From JBCCXL01 sp039191605 (GTDB lineage Bacteria; Acidobacteriota; Thermoanaerobaculia; Multivoradales; JAHZIX01): DNA of 64,000 nucleotides. A model generated the notes under the pieces. It was not told the origin of the DNA and made no database searches. It worked only from the letters and a program-made list of their open reading frames with translations. Position numbers and translations under genes: made by a program. The stretch lies in assembly GCA_039191605.1 (NCBI GenBank), contig JBCCXL010000019.1, forward strand, positions 78,131 to 142,130, written 5' to 3'. Positions 55,586 to 64,000 of this stretch are shown piece by piece; the stretch's first letter is position 1; every line of letters starts with the position of its first letter.

Positions 55586-56551
55586 TCAGGCGGCCACCGC
55601 GGGGCGGGTCTCTTCGACACCGAAGACCCCCTGCTGCAGGGCGTCTCGCACCTCGGCGATGCCCTGGCGCAGGGTGTGTTCCGGACGGAAACCGAGGGCG
55701 CGACGGAAGCGACGGAAGGACAGCCCGTGTTCCCGGGCGTCTACATCCCGCTCCACCGCCTCGATCTCCACTTCGTGGGGCATTGATTGCGCCACCAGCT
55801 CCGCGACCCGCTCCTTGCGCACTCTCATGCGCTCGTCGCCGACGTTGAAGACTCGGGATCGCACCGTGGCGAGCTCCGCCGACAGGGCGGTATCGAGGGC
55901 TGTGGCGGCGTCGGATACGTGGAGATAAGGGCGCCAGGTATGGCCGCCATAGACGATCAGCTTGCGGCGACGCAGCAGCTCGCGGGTATAGCCGTTGACG
56001 GTGAGATCGAAGCGCATCTTCGGCGACAGGCCGAAGAAGGTCGCGAAGCGCAACACCGTCGTCGCCGGCGCCCCGGCTCGCGGGGTGAGCAATTCCTGCT
56101 CCACCTCGCTCTTGGTGCGGGCGTAGAGGGCGAGGGGATCCTTCGCCACCTCCGAGCTTTCGTCGAGACCGGCAGCAAAGCCGAAGCGGGTACAGGTAGA
56201 AGCGAAGACGAAGCGCTCCACGCCACGGGCGGCGGCGGCCTCATAGACCACTCGGGAGCCCTCCACGTTGACAGAGCGAGCCCGCTGAGGGTCGCGGGCG
56301 CAGGCCGGAGCTCCGACCACCGCCGCGAGGTGAGCCACTGCGTCGACGCCCTCCAGGGCCTCCTCGACCCGCTGGGCGGCCCGCACGTCACCATGCACGA
56401 AGCGAAAGCCGGGATGATGCCAGAGGCTCAGTAGAGCCTCTCCCCCCCGCTCTAGGGAGTCCAGAACGCAGACCTCGTGTCCCGCGGCCAGCAAGCGGCG
56501 CACGACGACCGAACCAAAGTACCCCGCTCCTCCTGTAACCAGCGTCTTCAT
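55586..56551 (-). CDS. NAD-dependent epimerase/dehydratase (extended SDR)
   Basis: A 321-aa protein; the start at 56551 (MKTLVTGGAGYFG) follows GGAGG by 9 bp. The cofactor motif TGGAGYFGS (GxxGxxG) is at 6-14. The FVFASTCTRFGFA segment and YARTKSEVEQ hold the catalytic Tyr and Lys (YxxxK). It resembles UDP-sugar 4-epimerases and related nucleotide-sugar enzymes, 320 aa being a normal length. It heads a minus-strand run with the two GNAT genes, which could mean sugar or natural-product tailoring; that link is inference. Confidence 0.88.
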   Translation of the reverse strand: MKTLVTGGAGYFGSVVVRRLLAAGHEVCVLDSLERGGEALLSLWHHPGFRFVHGDVRAAQRVEEALEGVDAVAHLAAVVGAPACARDPQRARSVNVEGSRVVYEAAAARGVERFVFASTCTRFGFAAGLDESSEVAKDPLALYARTKSEVEQELLTPRAGAPATTVLRFATFFGLSPKMRFDLTVNGYTRELLRRRKLIVYGGHTWRPYLHVSDAATALDTALSAELATVRSRVFNVGDERMRVRKERVAELVAQSMPHEVEIEAVERDVDAREHGLSFRRFRRALGFRPEHTLRQGIAEVRDALQQGVFGVEETRPAVAA

Positions 56552-57044
56552 CAAATCGTTCCTCCGGTGATCTTCCTGTCGATGTCTTCTCACCGTCTCA
56601 GCCCCATCCCGGCGGCTTGCGGCTCCTTTGGCCGCAAGCTCCAGACAGCGCCTGGAATCGAGGGGCGATGAGCGGATCGGTTCTCCTTGAGATCCAGCGT
56701 ACGCCCGCCGACCACTTCCCCCCTAGATTTGCCCAGGTCTCGTCACCCTCGCGTCTAGCTAGCCTCTGGACGCGGCGCGGACTGTGGCCGCGAAGCCCCC
56801 AGGTTTCATCCAGGACAAGACGGCCCCTTGGGTTACGCCCACTGCGCTAATGCCCGCCGCCGCACCGCAGGAATAAATCGGATAAAAGACTTCCTCAGCC
56901 CTGGCCAACAGGAGCATCTCTTCGGTATATTGAGACATTAATCTCTATAATCTCTATCCGGGTGTCTTCGTATCTTCGCAGCGCTCCCTTTCCGGAGCCG
57001 CTGTTGGATCTCGTCTACCCTTCCACTCCCATTGGAGGTACTTC
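56552..57044. promoter_or_regulatory. Divergent intergenic region with hairpin and TATAAT box
   Basis: No gene is supported in 493 bp. A perfect 9-bp inverted repeat (GCTTGCGGC/GCCGCAAGC, 56615-56639) with a 7-nt loop lies near the epimerase side. On the plus strand a perfect TATAAT at 56946-56951 in an AT-rich stretch is a candidate -10 box for the gene at 57045; no good -35 box was recognised. The gene has a GGAGG ribosome-binding site. Confidence 0.45.
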
Positions 57045-58541
57045 GTGTCCCGTAACACCCTTGGCTGGGCTGCCTTGTTTGCCGCCCTCCTGATCGCCGC
57101 CTGCTCGCCACCCGCCGATGACGGTTCGTCATCCGACCCCCCCACCGACACCGCCTACGTCCCCGCCCCCGTCTATTGCGCTGACGGAAGCAACGAGCTC
57201 TGCGGCGTGATGCCCTCGATGATCGGACCGGACCCGGCCCTGCCCAAGAAGGGCGTCGGCTACCAGGGGCTCAACGATGACGTCGAGTCCTTCGACGAAG
57301 ACATCCAGACCCCCTTCGACAACATGGCCTGGCAGATGTTTGTCGCTATCAACCAGGTCTCCGGTGGCAGCTACGCCTGGGAGAGCTACCCACGGGTGGA
57401 AACCCTCTTCGGCGCCGACAGCCCGGCCTGCGACAACCCCAACAACCTCCCGGTGTTCTCCCTCAACGCCAAGAGTGACGGCACCCCTACCGGCCGAGAT
57501 GAAGAATTCCTCCAGGCCGCCACCAACCGTCCGCTGGTGGATCGCAACGGCAACTGGGTGATCTTCGAACGCCGAGTCAACGACGTCGAGGTGGCCTATC
57601 TCAAGAACAGTAACTGGGACCTAACCACCGTCGCTGGCCAACAGGCCTTCATCGAAGGCGGCAACACGGTGAACTTCACCGAGAGCGCCAACGTCGCCAA
57701 CGGCAGCCTGGGAGCCATCGAGCTGAAGATCTCCTGGCGTATTCTCGACACCACCGCCGGGGACAACCCGGACGACTACATCAACATCCAGGCTCTGCTC
57801 TCGGTGGACGCCTCGGAAGTGCGCAACAGCGACGAGCCGATCTGCGAAACCGTCACCCTCGGCCTGGTGGGCTTCCACATCGTGCAGAAGAACCCCGAGC
57901 TGCGCTCGCTGCTGGCGGAATGGATCTGGGCCAGCTTCGAGCACGACGACAACGTCCCCCTCTCCCCCAACGCCTGCGATCCGGCGACCGAGAGCATCTG
58001 CTACGAGAAGTCCACTCCGGTGGTCTGCACCGCCCCCACCGATGACACCAACACCTACTCCTTCTTCAACGGCAGCTGCACCGATAGCGGCGGCGACTGC
58101 CCGGTGAACACGGCGCCAGGCAAGCTCGACGGCGAGGACAACTACTATTGGTCCGCCACTCAGCCCTACGCCAGCGAATATCTCTATGACGGCAAGTACG
58201 GTACCCAGGTGGCCCGCTGCTGGCAGATCTACAAATACACCCAGGAGCTCAACACCCAGTGGAAGGCAAAGCTCTCGGGAGCGAGCTCGGTGCTCGCCAA
58301 CTACACCCTCATCGGCAATCAATGGGGCGGCAACGTCGAGCCCGACGGCTCCAACGTCGCCAACGGCGCGGTGCCCGCCTTCCTCTCCAACTCCACCATG
58401 GAGACCTACATTCAGACCGAGCCCTTCGGCAGCTGCATCGTCTGCCATAAGAACGCCAAGCTGGCCTACGAGAGCGACGATGGCGGCAAGAAAGTGCAAT
58501 ACGACGCCAACTTCAGCTACCTGCTGCAGAGCGCCGAGTAG
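57045..58541 (+). CDS. Lipoprotein with a single C-terminal CxxCH (haem c) motif
   Basis: A 498-aa protein that starts at a GTG with a GGAGG site upstream. A lipoprotein signal ends LIAAC at about residue 20. The central 400 residues match no family I know; they contain the WQMFVAINQ and VNFTESANVANG segments and several Cys. Near the end CIVCH (464-468) is a covalent haem-attachment motif; a Met ligand is not obvious downstream. I infer an extracytoplasmic redox protein or oxygenase-like lipoprotein with a cytochrome c-type tail. Confidence 0.7.
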   Translation: MSRNTLGWAALFAALLIAACSPPADDGSSSDPPTDTAYVPAPVYCADGSNELCGVMPSMIGPDPALPKKGVGYQGLNDDVESFDEDIQTPFDNMAWQMFVAINQVSGGSYAWESYPRVETLFGADSPACDNPNNLPVFSLNAKSDGTPTGRDEEFLQAATNRPLVDRNGNWVIFERRVNDVEVAYLKNSNWDLTTVAGQQAFIEGGNTVNFTESANVANGSLGAIELKISWRILDTTAGDNPDDYINIQALLSVDASEVRNSDEPICETVTLGLVGFHIVQKNPELRSLLAEWIWASFEHDDNVPLSPNACDPATESICYEKSTPVVCTAPTDDTNTYSFFNGSCTDSGGDCPVNTAPGKLDGEDNYYWSATQPYASEYLYDGKYGTQVARCWQIYKYTQELNTQWKAKLSGASSVLANYTLIGNQWGGNVEPDGSNVANGAVPAFLSNSTMETYIQTEPFGSCIVCHKNAKLAYESDDGGKKVQYDANFSYLLQSAE

Positions 58542-58563
58542 AGCCTCGACTCCGATTCGAGCG

Positions 58564-58605
58564 AAAGAAGGGTGGAGCGCGGCGAGCGCTCCGCCCTTCT
58601 TTCTT
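58564..58605 (+). terminator. Rho-independent terminator after the CxxCH lipoprotein
   Basis: A long stem (AAAGAAGGGTGGAGCGC with GCGCTCCGCCCTTCTTT, one T-G pair) with a 5-nt loop ends in TTTCTT. It lies 23 bp after the stop. Confidence 0.85.
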
Positions 58606-58694
58606 AGAGCCCACCGTAGCGAATCGGGAACCGCAGGCCCTCGGAGCAGGTCTGCTCAGGGGAACGATTCACCACTTTCCCCATAAGCAGAAAC

Positions 58695-59369
58695 ATGAGC
58701 AGCAGATATCTCTGGCTCTCCAGCCTCCTGATCTCCGGCGTCATCGTAGCCTCCCATCGCGGACTCGAAGAGCGCTGGTTTCTCGCCCTTTTCATCGTCT
58801 TAGGGCTCGGGCACACCCTCATCGCCGTGGCCTACGGCAGGGTCTCCAAGGTGCTGTTCCTCAGTCAGCTGATGATCGTGGCGTCGACCCTAGGAGCCGT
58901 GTGGCTGCATACGAAGGCCCTCGTTGGACCGGCTCCCGCAGGGGTCGGAGAGATCCTCGCGGCCTTCCTGCACAGCACCTGGAGCCAACCCCGAGGCCTG
59001 CTCGGAATGCTTCTCCACGGGGTGGTCTTCTTTCTCCTGGCAGCCCTTTGGCTGACTCTCTACCCACCGCTCAGGAGAGCGTGCCTTCAGGTGCTTCCAG
59101 GGTGGAACCAGGCAGAGAGCTCTCCCCTCAGCTGGGATGCCCGCTGGGCGGGAATCTACTCAGCCGCCGCAGTAGCCCTGGCCATCGACTATGCCCTCTA
59201 CCGCCCTCTCTACCAGGTCGGCGGCGAACCCTCGGCTCAGGCCTTCTTCTTCGCCGTCGGCCTCTTCGGCGTCGAGCGCTCCCTGCCTCTCTTCCTGCTG
59301 GCAACGATCCTGCTGGCCCTTCGCCAAGGGAGCGGCAGGATCAGCGGCGATCGATCCACCGACCCCTAG
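58695..59369 (+). CDS. Multi-pass membrane protein of unknown function
   Basis: A 224-aa protein with about six or seven hydrophobic helices (about 5-20, 28-46, 55-73, 80-98, 107-127, 155-172, 185-208). No conserved catalytic motif was recognised. It is convergent with the RnfD-like gene and separated from it by that gene's terminator, so it is not in the same operon. Confidence 0.65.
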   Translation: MSSRYLWLSSLLISGVIVASHRGLEERWFLALFIVLGLGHTLIAVAYGRVSKVLFLSQLMIVASTLGAVWLHTKALVGPAPAGVGEILAAFLHSTWSQPRGLLGMLLHGVVFFLLAALWLTLYPPLRRACLQVLPGWNQAESSPLSWDARWAGIYSAAAVALAIDYALYRPLYQVGGEPSAQAFFFAVGLFGVERSLPLFLLATILLALRQGSGRISGDRSTDP

Positions 59370-59483
59370 GTCGATCCGCGACGAGCCGACCCGCTGGTAG
59401 GTCAAAGTACCGCTGGGCCAAGCCACCGATGGGCCAAGGCACCGATGGGGCGAACCCTTGGTGGGCCGAGAGAGCTTCGCCCA

Positions 59484-59521
59484 ATAAAAAAAGAGGGCGG
59501 AGCGCGGCTAGCGCTCCGCCC
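59484..59521 (-). terminator. Terminator of the DUF1702-UnbV-UnbU operon
   Basis: Read on the minus strand, an 11-bp GC-rich stem (59521-59511 with 59505-59495) has a 5-nt loop and is followed by TCTTTTTTTATT. It closes the right-edge operon about 100 bp after its last stop. Confidence 0.85.
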
Positions 59522-59620
59522 CGACCTCACGCGCTGAGCTGGCTCAGCAACTCGAAAATGGAGGCAAAAGGAAGGACAAGGAATGGAATTCGGCACGCCC
59601 CGCGGCGCGGGGCTGGAGGA

Positions 59621-60661
59621 TCAGGAAGCTCCCTTCTCCAGGTTCAGTCGGGAAGACTGACTGACGGAGGGGAAGGATCCAGCCACCTCGAGCCGCGGCC
59701 GCATCGGACGACGGGGTCCGGAGGAGGTCGGCTCGGCCTCGCGGCGGCTCGCCCACAGGTTCGCGGTGTAGAGAGCCGCGCCGCGCACCACGCAGACCAG
59801 GGTGAGGGCGAAGAAGAGAGTGAACACCACGTGGCCGGTCAGCAGCGCACCGTAGACCAGAGCCACGCTGGCTCCGAAGGCCGCCTGCCCGCCCTTCGAG
59901 CGCGGCGTGGTGGAGGGGTCGGAGACCATGTAGAAGGTGAAGAGCAGGAAGGCCACGCCGGTCATCGGAGCCAGGGAGGCCGGGACCGGGGTCTCGAAGT
60001 AGGTGGCGCGAACGATGGCCTGAGCGGCGAACATTCCGCACCAGGCGAAGATCAGCGGCATCTTCTTGGTGTAGACGGTGTTCAGCAAGCTTCCGGAGAT
60101 GATGATCACCACCGGCAGGATCCAGTTGTGCCAGCCCATCAGGTTCTCGGTGAACATGTAGGGCATGGCGATTCCGATCCACGGGAAGAGGATCAACACC
60201 ATCGTGATGCCAAAGTTCGAGGGGTTCAGGAAGTGCTTGCTCTTCCCGCTGGCGGTCACCCGGAAGATGTACTTCGAGGCGATGGCCACGGCGGCGGCGA
60301 AGGCCAGGGGCCACATGCGGTCGTTGGCGTACAGCAGCATGGAGATCGCCATGGCGCTGATATGGGCCGGCAGCAGGAAGAGGATGAAGGACTTCAGGCC
60401 GCCGCGATAGCGCGCCTTGCGCTTCTGGGCAGCGGCTTCGACGGTCTCCAGCAGCAGCTCGGTGAAGTAGGCCCCGGCGAGAGCCGCGAAGGGCTGCAGC
60501 CAGGCCTGCTCAAAGCCGAGGAAGAGGTGGCCGATAAGGTTGAAGATGGTGATGGCAGAGGCGAATCGCACCAGCGCTTCCACGCGGATGTCCTTCTTCT
60601 TGCCTTTGGGCTTGGACGCTGTGGCCGGAGCGGCGCCGGCGGTGAGGGTTGCAGTGCTCAT
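59621..60661 (-). CDS. UnbU/E5-type RnfD-like membrane protein
   Basis: A 346-aa integral membrane protein related to RnfD/NqrB, with about nine helices (from residue 55 to 300). The family block KYIFRVTASGKSKHFLNPSNFGI matches the flavin-region loop of RnfD-like proteins, and MVSDPSTTPRSKGGQAAFG is the second conserved loop. In enediyne clusters the homologue is UnbU (E5), of unknown function. It is the third gene of the operon; the gap to the UnbV gene is 61 bp. A CAGGAG site precedes the ATG. Confidence 0.88.
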   Translation of the reverse strand: MSTATLTAGAAPATASKPKGKKKDIRVEALVRFASAITIFNLIGHLFLGFEQAWLQPFAALAGAYFTELLLETVEAAAQKRKARYRGGLKSFILFLLPAHISAMAISMLLYANDRMWPLAFAAAVAIASKYIFRVTASGKSKHFLNPSNFGITMVLILFPWIGIAMPYMFTENLMGWHNWILPVVIIISGSLLNTVYTKKMPLIFAWCGMFAAQAIVRATYFETPVPASLAPMTGVAFLLFTFYMVSDPSTTPRSKGGQAAFGASVALVYGALLTGHVVFTLFFALTLVCVVRGAALYTANLWASRREAEPTSSGPRRPMRPRLEVAGSFPSVSQSSRLNLEKGAS

Positions 60662-60722
60662 GATGGGCTCCTGAATCGCTGAGTTCTCTTGAGATTGTTC
60701 TTCTTAGGGGATCTCGTCGCGA

Positions 60723-62672
60723 TCAGGACGAGCCCAGCAGCACGGTGTGCCACCCGCTGCGGAAAGTGTGGGTCTCACGGTGGACCTTGCCGTTGCGATC
60801 TCGCCACGCCAGCTCCACCGGTAGCTCAGTGCCCGCCGGCAGCTCGCCGAGCCCGAAGTGCAGCTGCGGGCTGCGGACGCCGGAGTGACCGTTACCGCCG
60901 TCCGCCTGGGCCGTCAGACGGCGACCGTCCGGCAGAGTCAGGGAAGCGGTAGCGCCCACCGCGGCGAAGGCCTGGTCCGCGGCGCTGGGGTGACCGGAGC
61001 GAATCTGCGTCGATTCCCTGGCAGCGTTCACCGAATGCAGCACCGTCAGGCCGAGGAAGGCGGTGTCCGCCTTGCGCACGTTGCGGTGGAAGTAGGAGCT
61101 ATCCCACTGGTTGGCCACCGCGAAGTCGAGGTCTCCGTCGCCTTCCACATCGGCGATGGCGAAGCCGCGGCTGACCTGCACTCGATCGAGGCCGACCTCC
61201 GCCGCCAGATCGAAGTAGCGGCCGGAGCTGGAGCGCACGAAGAAGGGATTGTGCACCTTGCCGGAGAGATCGTCGCCCAGGGCGAAGCGAGGCCAGCTCT
61301 GGGGATATTGGATCCGCTCATCGTTGCCCATGGCCAGCTCCTGCAGCTCCGGCCAGCGGTTGACGTCGCCGCGCACGAAGCCCGTCGCCTGCATCGCCTC
61401 GGGCACTCCGTCGTTGTTGAAGTCCGCCATCTTGGCGTCCCAGGAGAAGGCGCTGCGGGAGAGGCCGTAGTCCTCGCTGTGGTCGTGGAAGGGAGCCACG
61501 CCGCGATCGAAGTCCTCCAGGCGGCCGGTGTTCACGAACATATGGTGGCTCTCGTGGAGGGAGTACTTCTGGGCGATGTTGGAGACGTAGATATCGAAGT
61601 AGCCGTCGTTGTTGACGTCCGCGATGTCCACGCCCATGCCCTTGAAGGAGTCCATTCCCAGAACCTTGGACTTCGGCGCCCGGGCGATGCGCTCTCCGGT
61701 GGCCAGAGCGAGCTCCACCTTGCCGGCGGTGGACCGGTTGTGGAAGAGGCGATCAGGACCGAAGTCGTTGGCGAAGAAGAGCTCCGGCAGCAGATCACCG
61801 TCGAGATCGGCGGCGCCTACGGCGAGGGTCCAGCCCCCACCTTCCACCTGGTTGAAGAGGTTCGGAACGTCCTCGAAGGCCACCGTGGGCTCGGCGCCGC
61901 CGGTGCCGCCGACCCAGCGCAGCACGTGCTTGGAGCCGGCGTTGAAGGCCTTGGACATGGAATCCTGCATCTCTACTTCGCCGGTGCCCTTGGCGTCGAA
62001 GACCGCCTCGTCATCGCGGAAGTAGTTGGCCAGCACGATGTCCTGATGGCCGTCGCCGTCGACATCCGCCCGGGTGAGGGCGTTAGTGTTCCAAATTACG
62101 TCCTTAGGCATCACGTCCTGAGGCCGGAAGGCCGTCGTCGCCAGGTCGGCGAAGGCTTCCCCACCGCGGCGCAGGAAGGCCACCGGGCCACGGCCCCAGT
62201 AGTACACCAGCAGGTCGTTGAGGCCGTCCTCGTTGAGGTCGCCGGGCACGCAGCCCACCGGCGCCATCCACTCATCGGTGAAGGTCAGCTCGCCCTCGTC
62301 GAGGGTAAAGAGGGAGTACCGCTCCCCGGTGCCCGGGGCCGGAGCGACTACCACCCGGTTGACCCGCGGGTCCACCGAGCACAAATCGTTGGGTAGGCCG
62401 TCACCGTCGAGATCCGCCAGCGCCACCGCGGCGCCGGTGGAAGACACCCACGCCTCGATGTGCTTGATGCTCGGGTGCACCGGGCGGATCAGGCGCCGCT
62501 CGCGGTCGTCGATCTCCGGGAGCAGCTCGTGCTCGAAGGCAAACTCCGAAACGAGCTGAACCCGCTCATCCGGGGTCAGTTGCGGCAGACGGGAAAAACC
62601 AAAGAGAGCCAGCAGCAGCGGGAGAGCCGCCAGCCGCGCGGCGTTGGATCTGAGCCATTGATTTAAGCGCAT
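60723..62672 (-). CDS. UnbV/E4-type CRTAC1 protein (FG-GAP plus ASPIC/UnbV)
   Basis: A 649-aa secreted protein, started at 62672 (MRLNQWLRSN), which overlaps the end of the DUF1702 gene by 10 bp. After a signal/anchor helix (about 10-28) it has FG-GAP blades (ALADLDGDGLPNDL, ADVDGDGHQDIVLAN, ADFNNDGVPEAMQ, ADVEGDGDLDFAVANQ) and a C-terminal ASPIC/UnbV domain (LTLPDGRRLTAQADGGNGHS, then SPQLHFGLG). Its place between DUF1702 and the RnfD-like protein matches UnbV (E4) of enediyne cassettes, whose biochemical role is not established. Confidence 0.9.
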   Translation of the reverse strand: MRLNQWLRSNAARLAALPLLLALFGFSRLPQLTPDERVQLVSEFAFEHELLPEIDDRERRLIRPVHPSIKHIEAWVSSTGAAVALADLDGDGLPNDLCSVDPRVNRVVVAPAPGTGERYSLFTLDEGELTFTDEWMAPVGCVPGDLNEDGLNDLLVYYWGRGPVAFLRRGGEAFADLATTAFRPQDVMPKDVIWNTNALTRADVDGDGHQDIVLANYFRDDEAVFDAKGTGEVEMQDSMSKAFNAGSKHVLRWVGGTGGAEPTVAFEDVPNLFNQVEGGGWTLAVGAADLDGDLLPELFFANDFGPDRLFHNRSTAGKVELALATGERIARAPKSKVLGMDSFKGMGVDIADVNNDGYFDIYVSNIAQKYSLHESHHMFVNTGRLEDFDRGVAPFHDHSEDYGLSRSAFSWDAKMADFNNDGVPEAMQATGFVRGDVNRWPELQELAMGNDERIQYPQSWPRFALGDDLSGKVHNPFFVRSSSGRYFDLAAEVGLDRVQVSRGFAIADVEGDGDLDFAVANQWDSSYFHRNVRKADTAFLGLTVLHSVNAARESTQIRSGHPSAADQAFAAVGATASLTLPDGRRLTAQADGGNGHSGVRSPQLHFGLGELPAGTELPVELAWRDRNGKVHRETHTFRSGWHTVLLGSS

Positions 62673-63646
62673 GAGGTCATCACTTCCTTCATCAAATGCC
62701 CGCGGATGCGCCGACGCCACGTCTCGAAGAGTGGCTCCGGCGGCTGCTGCGGACGGCGAGTCCAGCCCACGGAGAGGTCACCGAGGGAATCGGCGGCCCA
62801 ATCCGTGACCTCCGCTGCCGCGGCGGCCTCTTGGCCGGTGAGAACGCGACAGGCGGTGGCGGTGTGGTCGGGAACGAAGCCTCCCCGCAGGCGAGCCTTG
62901 GCGGCAAAGGCCGCCCCCTGAGCCAGGTCTCCCTGGTGCTCTCCGGCGAGAAGCTTCAAATCAGAACAGAGGGATTCATCGGTGCCCCCGGCGTAGACGG
63001 AGGCCAGGCCGACGCCCGCCCATAGATCCCCGCGGCGAGGCGGAGAGAAGGCGCCGATGGTGTGGGCGACGGCCGCCGGGTCCGCCACTCGGGCAAACCA
63101 CAGAGAGCGACCGAGACCCTGGTCGAAGGCTCGGCGGGCATAGCCGCGGAGACGTCGGGGTACGCGTCGTTGGTCGAAGCTGCGACGAGTGTTGAAGAAA
63201 CCCTCGTAAAAGCCGTAGCCGTCGATGGCCAGCCAGCGAAGCAGCGGGTGAAGGCGCCCCAGGGTGCCCTCGATGGATAGCGGTAGGCGACCCAAGGGCA
63301 TTCCTGCAGCGACCTGCACCATGTAGATGTAGGGCGCTCCGACGCTGGCGGCGAAGGCCGGATAGCGGCGCTTTCGCCACGGCGAGAGAGCATCGGTTAG
63401 GGCGAGATAGAAGGCCGCGCCTTCGGTGGCGAAGCCCCGTAGCTCTTCCTCCACTCGCTGCAGGGATTCCGCGGTCGCTTCCAGCTCTCCGCCGTTGTAG
63501 AGAGCTGCCCGATACCCTTGCAGGAAGGACCTTCCCACCGATTCCAGGCGCTCCCGCTTCGCTGGCGAGCCGCCGACGAACCCCCGGTGACGGAAGCTAA
63601 CTTCCCGGTCCGGCAGGTCGAAGAGGGCGCGGGTCCACCAGCTCAT
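62663..63646 (-). CDS. DUF1702 protein, UnbL/E3-type
   Basis: A 327-aa protein with an AAGGGAG site 6 bp before the ATG. It matches DUF1702 along its length: SFRHRGFVGGSPAKRERLE, ELRGFATEGAAFYLALTDAL, LRWLAIDGYGFYEGFFNTRR, RAFDQGLGRSLWFARVADPA, GDLWAGVGLASVYAGG and AQGAAFAAKARLRGGFVPDH. In enediyne clusters this family is UnbL (E3), a conserved protein of unknown function beside the iterative PKS. It is the first gene of the three-gene operon seen here. Confidence 0.92.
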   Translation of the reverse strand: MSWWTRALFDLPDREVSFRHRGFVGGSPAKRERLESVGRSFLQGYRAALYNGGELEATAESLQRVEEELRGFATEGAAFYLALTDALSPWRKRRYPAFAASVGAPYIYMVQVAAGMPLGRLPLSIEGTLGRLHPLLRWLAIDGYGFYEGFFNTRRSFDQRRVPRRLRGYARRAFDQGLGRSLWFARVADPAAVAHTIGAFSPPRRGDLWAGVGLASVYAGGTDESLCSDLKLLAGEHQGDLAQGAAFAAKARLRGGFVPDHTATACRVLTGQEAAAAAEVTDWAADSLGDLSVGWTRRPQQPPEPLFETWRRRIRGHLMKEVMTSCA

Positions 63647-63741
63647 GTGAAGCTCCCTTGCAGGTGAGGGGTCAACGGGTGAATCTTGGTTGCGAGGTCG
63701 TAGAACAGAAAAATCAGCAGCTGAGAGAGACTCGAGACTAG

Positions 63742-63809
63742 GAATCCGAAGCCGGCGCCGCAGAAGCCGCGGCGGGACGGGCTATCTCCACGGCGCCGGC
63801 TCGGATTTC
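63742..63809 (-). terminator. Large inverted repeat after the partial right-edge gene
   Basis: Arms of about 19 bp (63742-63760 and 63791-63809, one bulged base) flank a 30-nt loop that can itself pair. No T run follows on the minus strand, so it may be a processing site or a weak terminator. It lies between the partial gene and the DUF1702 gene. Confidence 0.4.
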
Positions 63810-63833
63810 AAAAACGCTTACCTAGGTTCCGGC

Positions 63834-64000
63834 TTACGGAGCCTCGGCGAAGCGGTCGATGGCGTTGTCGTTGATGTAGACCTGGCGCACGACCTCGCGG
63901 AAGTGGACCTTGCCACCCTTGAGGGTGCCGACCTCGCGGCCGTTGTCGGACAGACGCACGGGCTCGATGGCGATGGAGGCGGTGTGGCCAACCGGGGGAA
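63834..64000 (-). CDS. C-terminal fragment of an unidentified protein (truncated by window edge)
   Basis: The minus-strand frame is open from the right edge to a TAA at 63834-63836 and gives 54 residues, including GHTASIAIEPVRLSDNGR and HFREVVRQVYINDNAIDRF. Codon use fits a real gene. The fragment is too short to assign; it does not look like the end of a thioesterase or ketosynthase. It lies 187 bp upstream of the DUF1702 gene on the same strand and may belong to the same cluster. Confidence 0.6.
   Translation of the reverse strand, partial: PPVGHTASIAIEPVRLSDNGREVGTLKGGKVHFREVVRQVYINDNAIDRFAEAP

Noticed and set aside
59621..64000. Calling the right edge a complete enediyne cluster
   Set aside because: Only three of the five cassette genes are seen; the PKS and thioesterase are missing from the window, so completeness cannot be claimed.

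Overview
The window is a GC-rich bacterial chromosome segment with dense coding on both strands. The best taxonomic pointers are a split permease of the acidobacterial duplicated orphan permease (ADOP) type, many FG-GAP/ASPIC-UnbV propeller proteins, a choice-of-anchor I protein, and TPR and zinc-ribbon proteins. I infer a member of Acidobacteriota, possibly close to Thermoanaerobaculia. No rRNA, tRNA, CRISPR array, transposase or phage gene was seen.

Layout. 1-8 kb: a DUF4097-type lipoprotein; a minus-strand housekeeping operon read as rplU, rpmA, obg, nadD, rsfS and a sigma-54 activator-like protein with a damaged ATPase site; a small zinc-ribbon protein; a histidine kinase; and an Hsp20 chaperone. 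8-15 kb: an oligopeptide-type ABC substrate-binding protein and two permeases with no ATPase genes, then an MFS exporter, queA and an XRE regulator. 16-25 kb: a TPR protein, a small secreted peptide next to an AT-rich stretch, and the glycine cleavage genes gcvT, gcvH, gcvPA and gcvPB. 25-33 kb: mostly envelope or secreted proteins (Spy-like, beta-lactamase-fold, choice-of-anchor I, unknown), a SixA-like and a shikimate-kinase-like protein that have both lost catalytic residues, and a zinc-ribbon protein. 33-45 kb: a PhoB/PhoR-like pair, a HEAT-repeat/cyclophilin lipoprotein, a LOG-family protein, two DinB-fold proteins, an FG-GAP protein and a TPR/double cyclic-nucleotide-binding protein.

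45-64 kb is the accessory-looking part: the split ADOP permease, two tandem CRTAC1-type (FG-GAP plus ASPIC/UnbV) proteins, a small secreted protein, twin GNAT acetyltransferases, an NAD-dependent epimerase, a lipoprotein with one CxxCH motif, and at the right edge an operon DUF1702 - ASPIC/UnbV - RnfD-like. That triad matches UnbL/UnbV/UnbU (E3/E4/E5), three of the five genes of the enediyne warhead cassette. The polyketide synthase (PKSE) and thioesterase are not in the window, so either the cluster continues past base 64000 or this is a PKS-free use of the triad.

Two themes cut across the window. First, four enzyme-fold proteins (sigma-54 AAA+, serine beta-lactamase fold, SixA, shikimate kinase) lack key catalytic residues in otherwise intact frames. 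Second, short direct repeats of 13-34 bp recur between genes and at gene starts, including four 22-bp iterons between two divergent genes.
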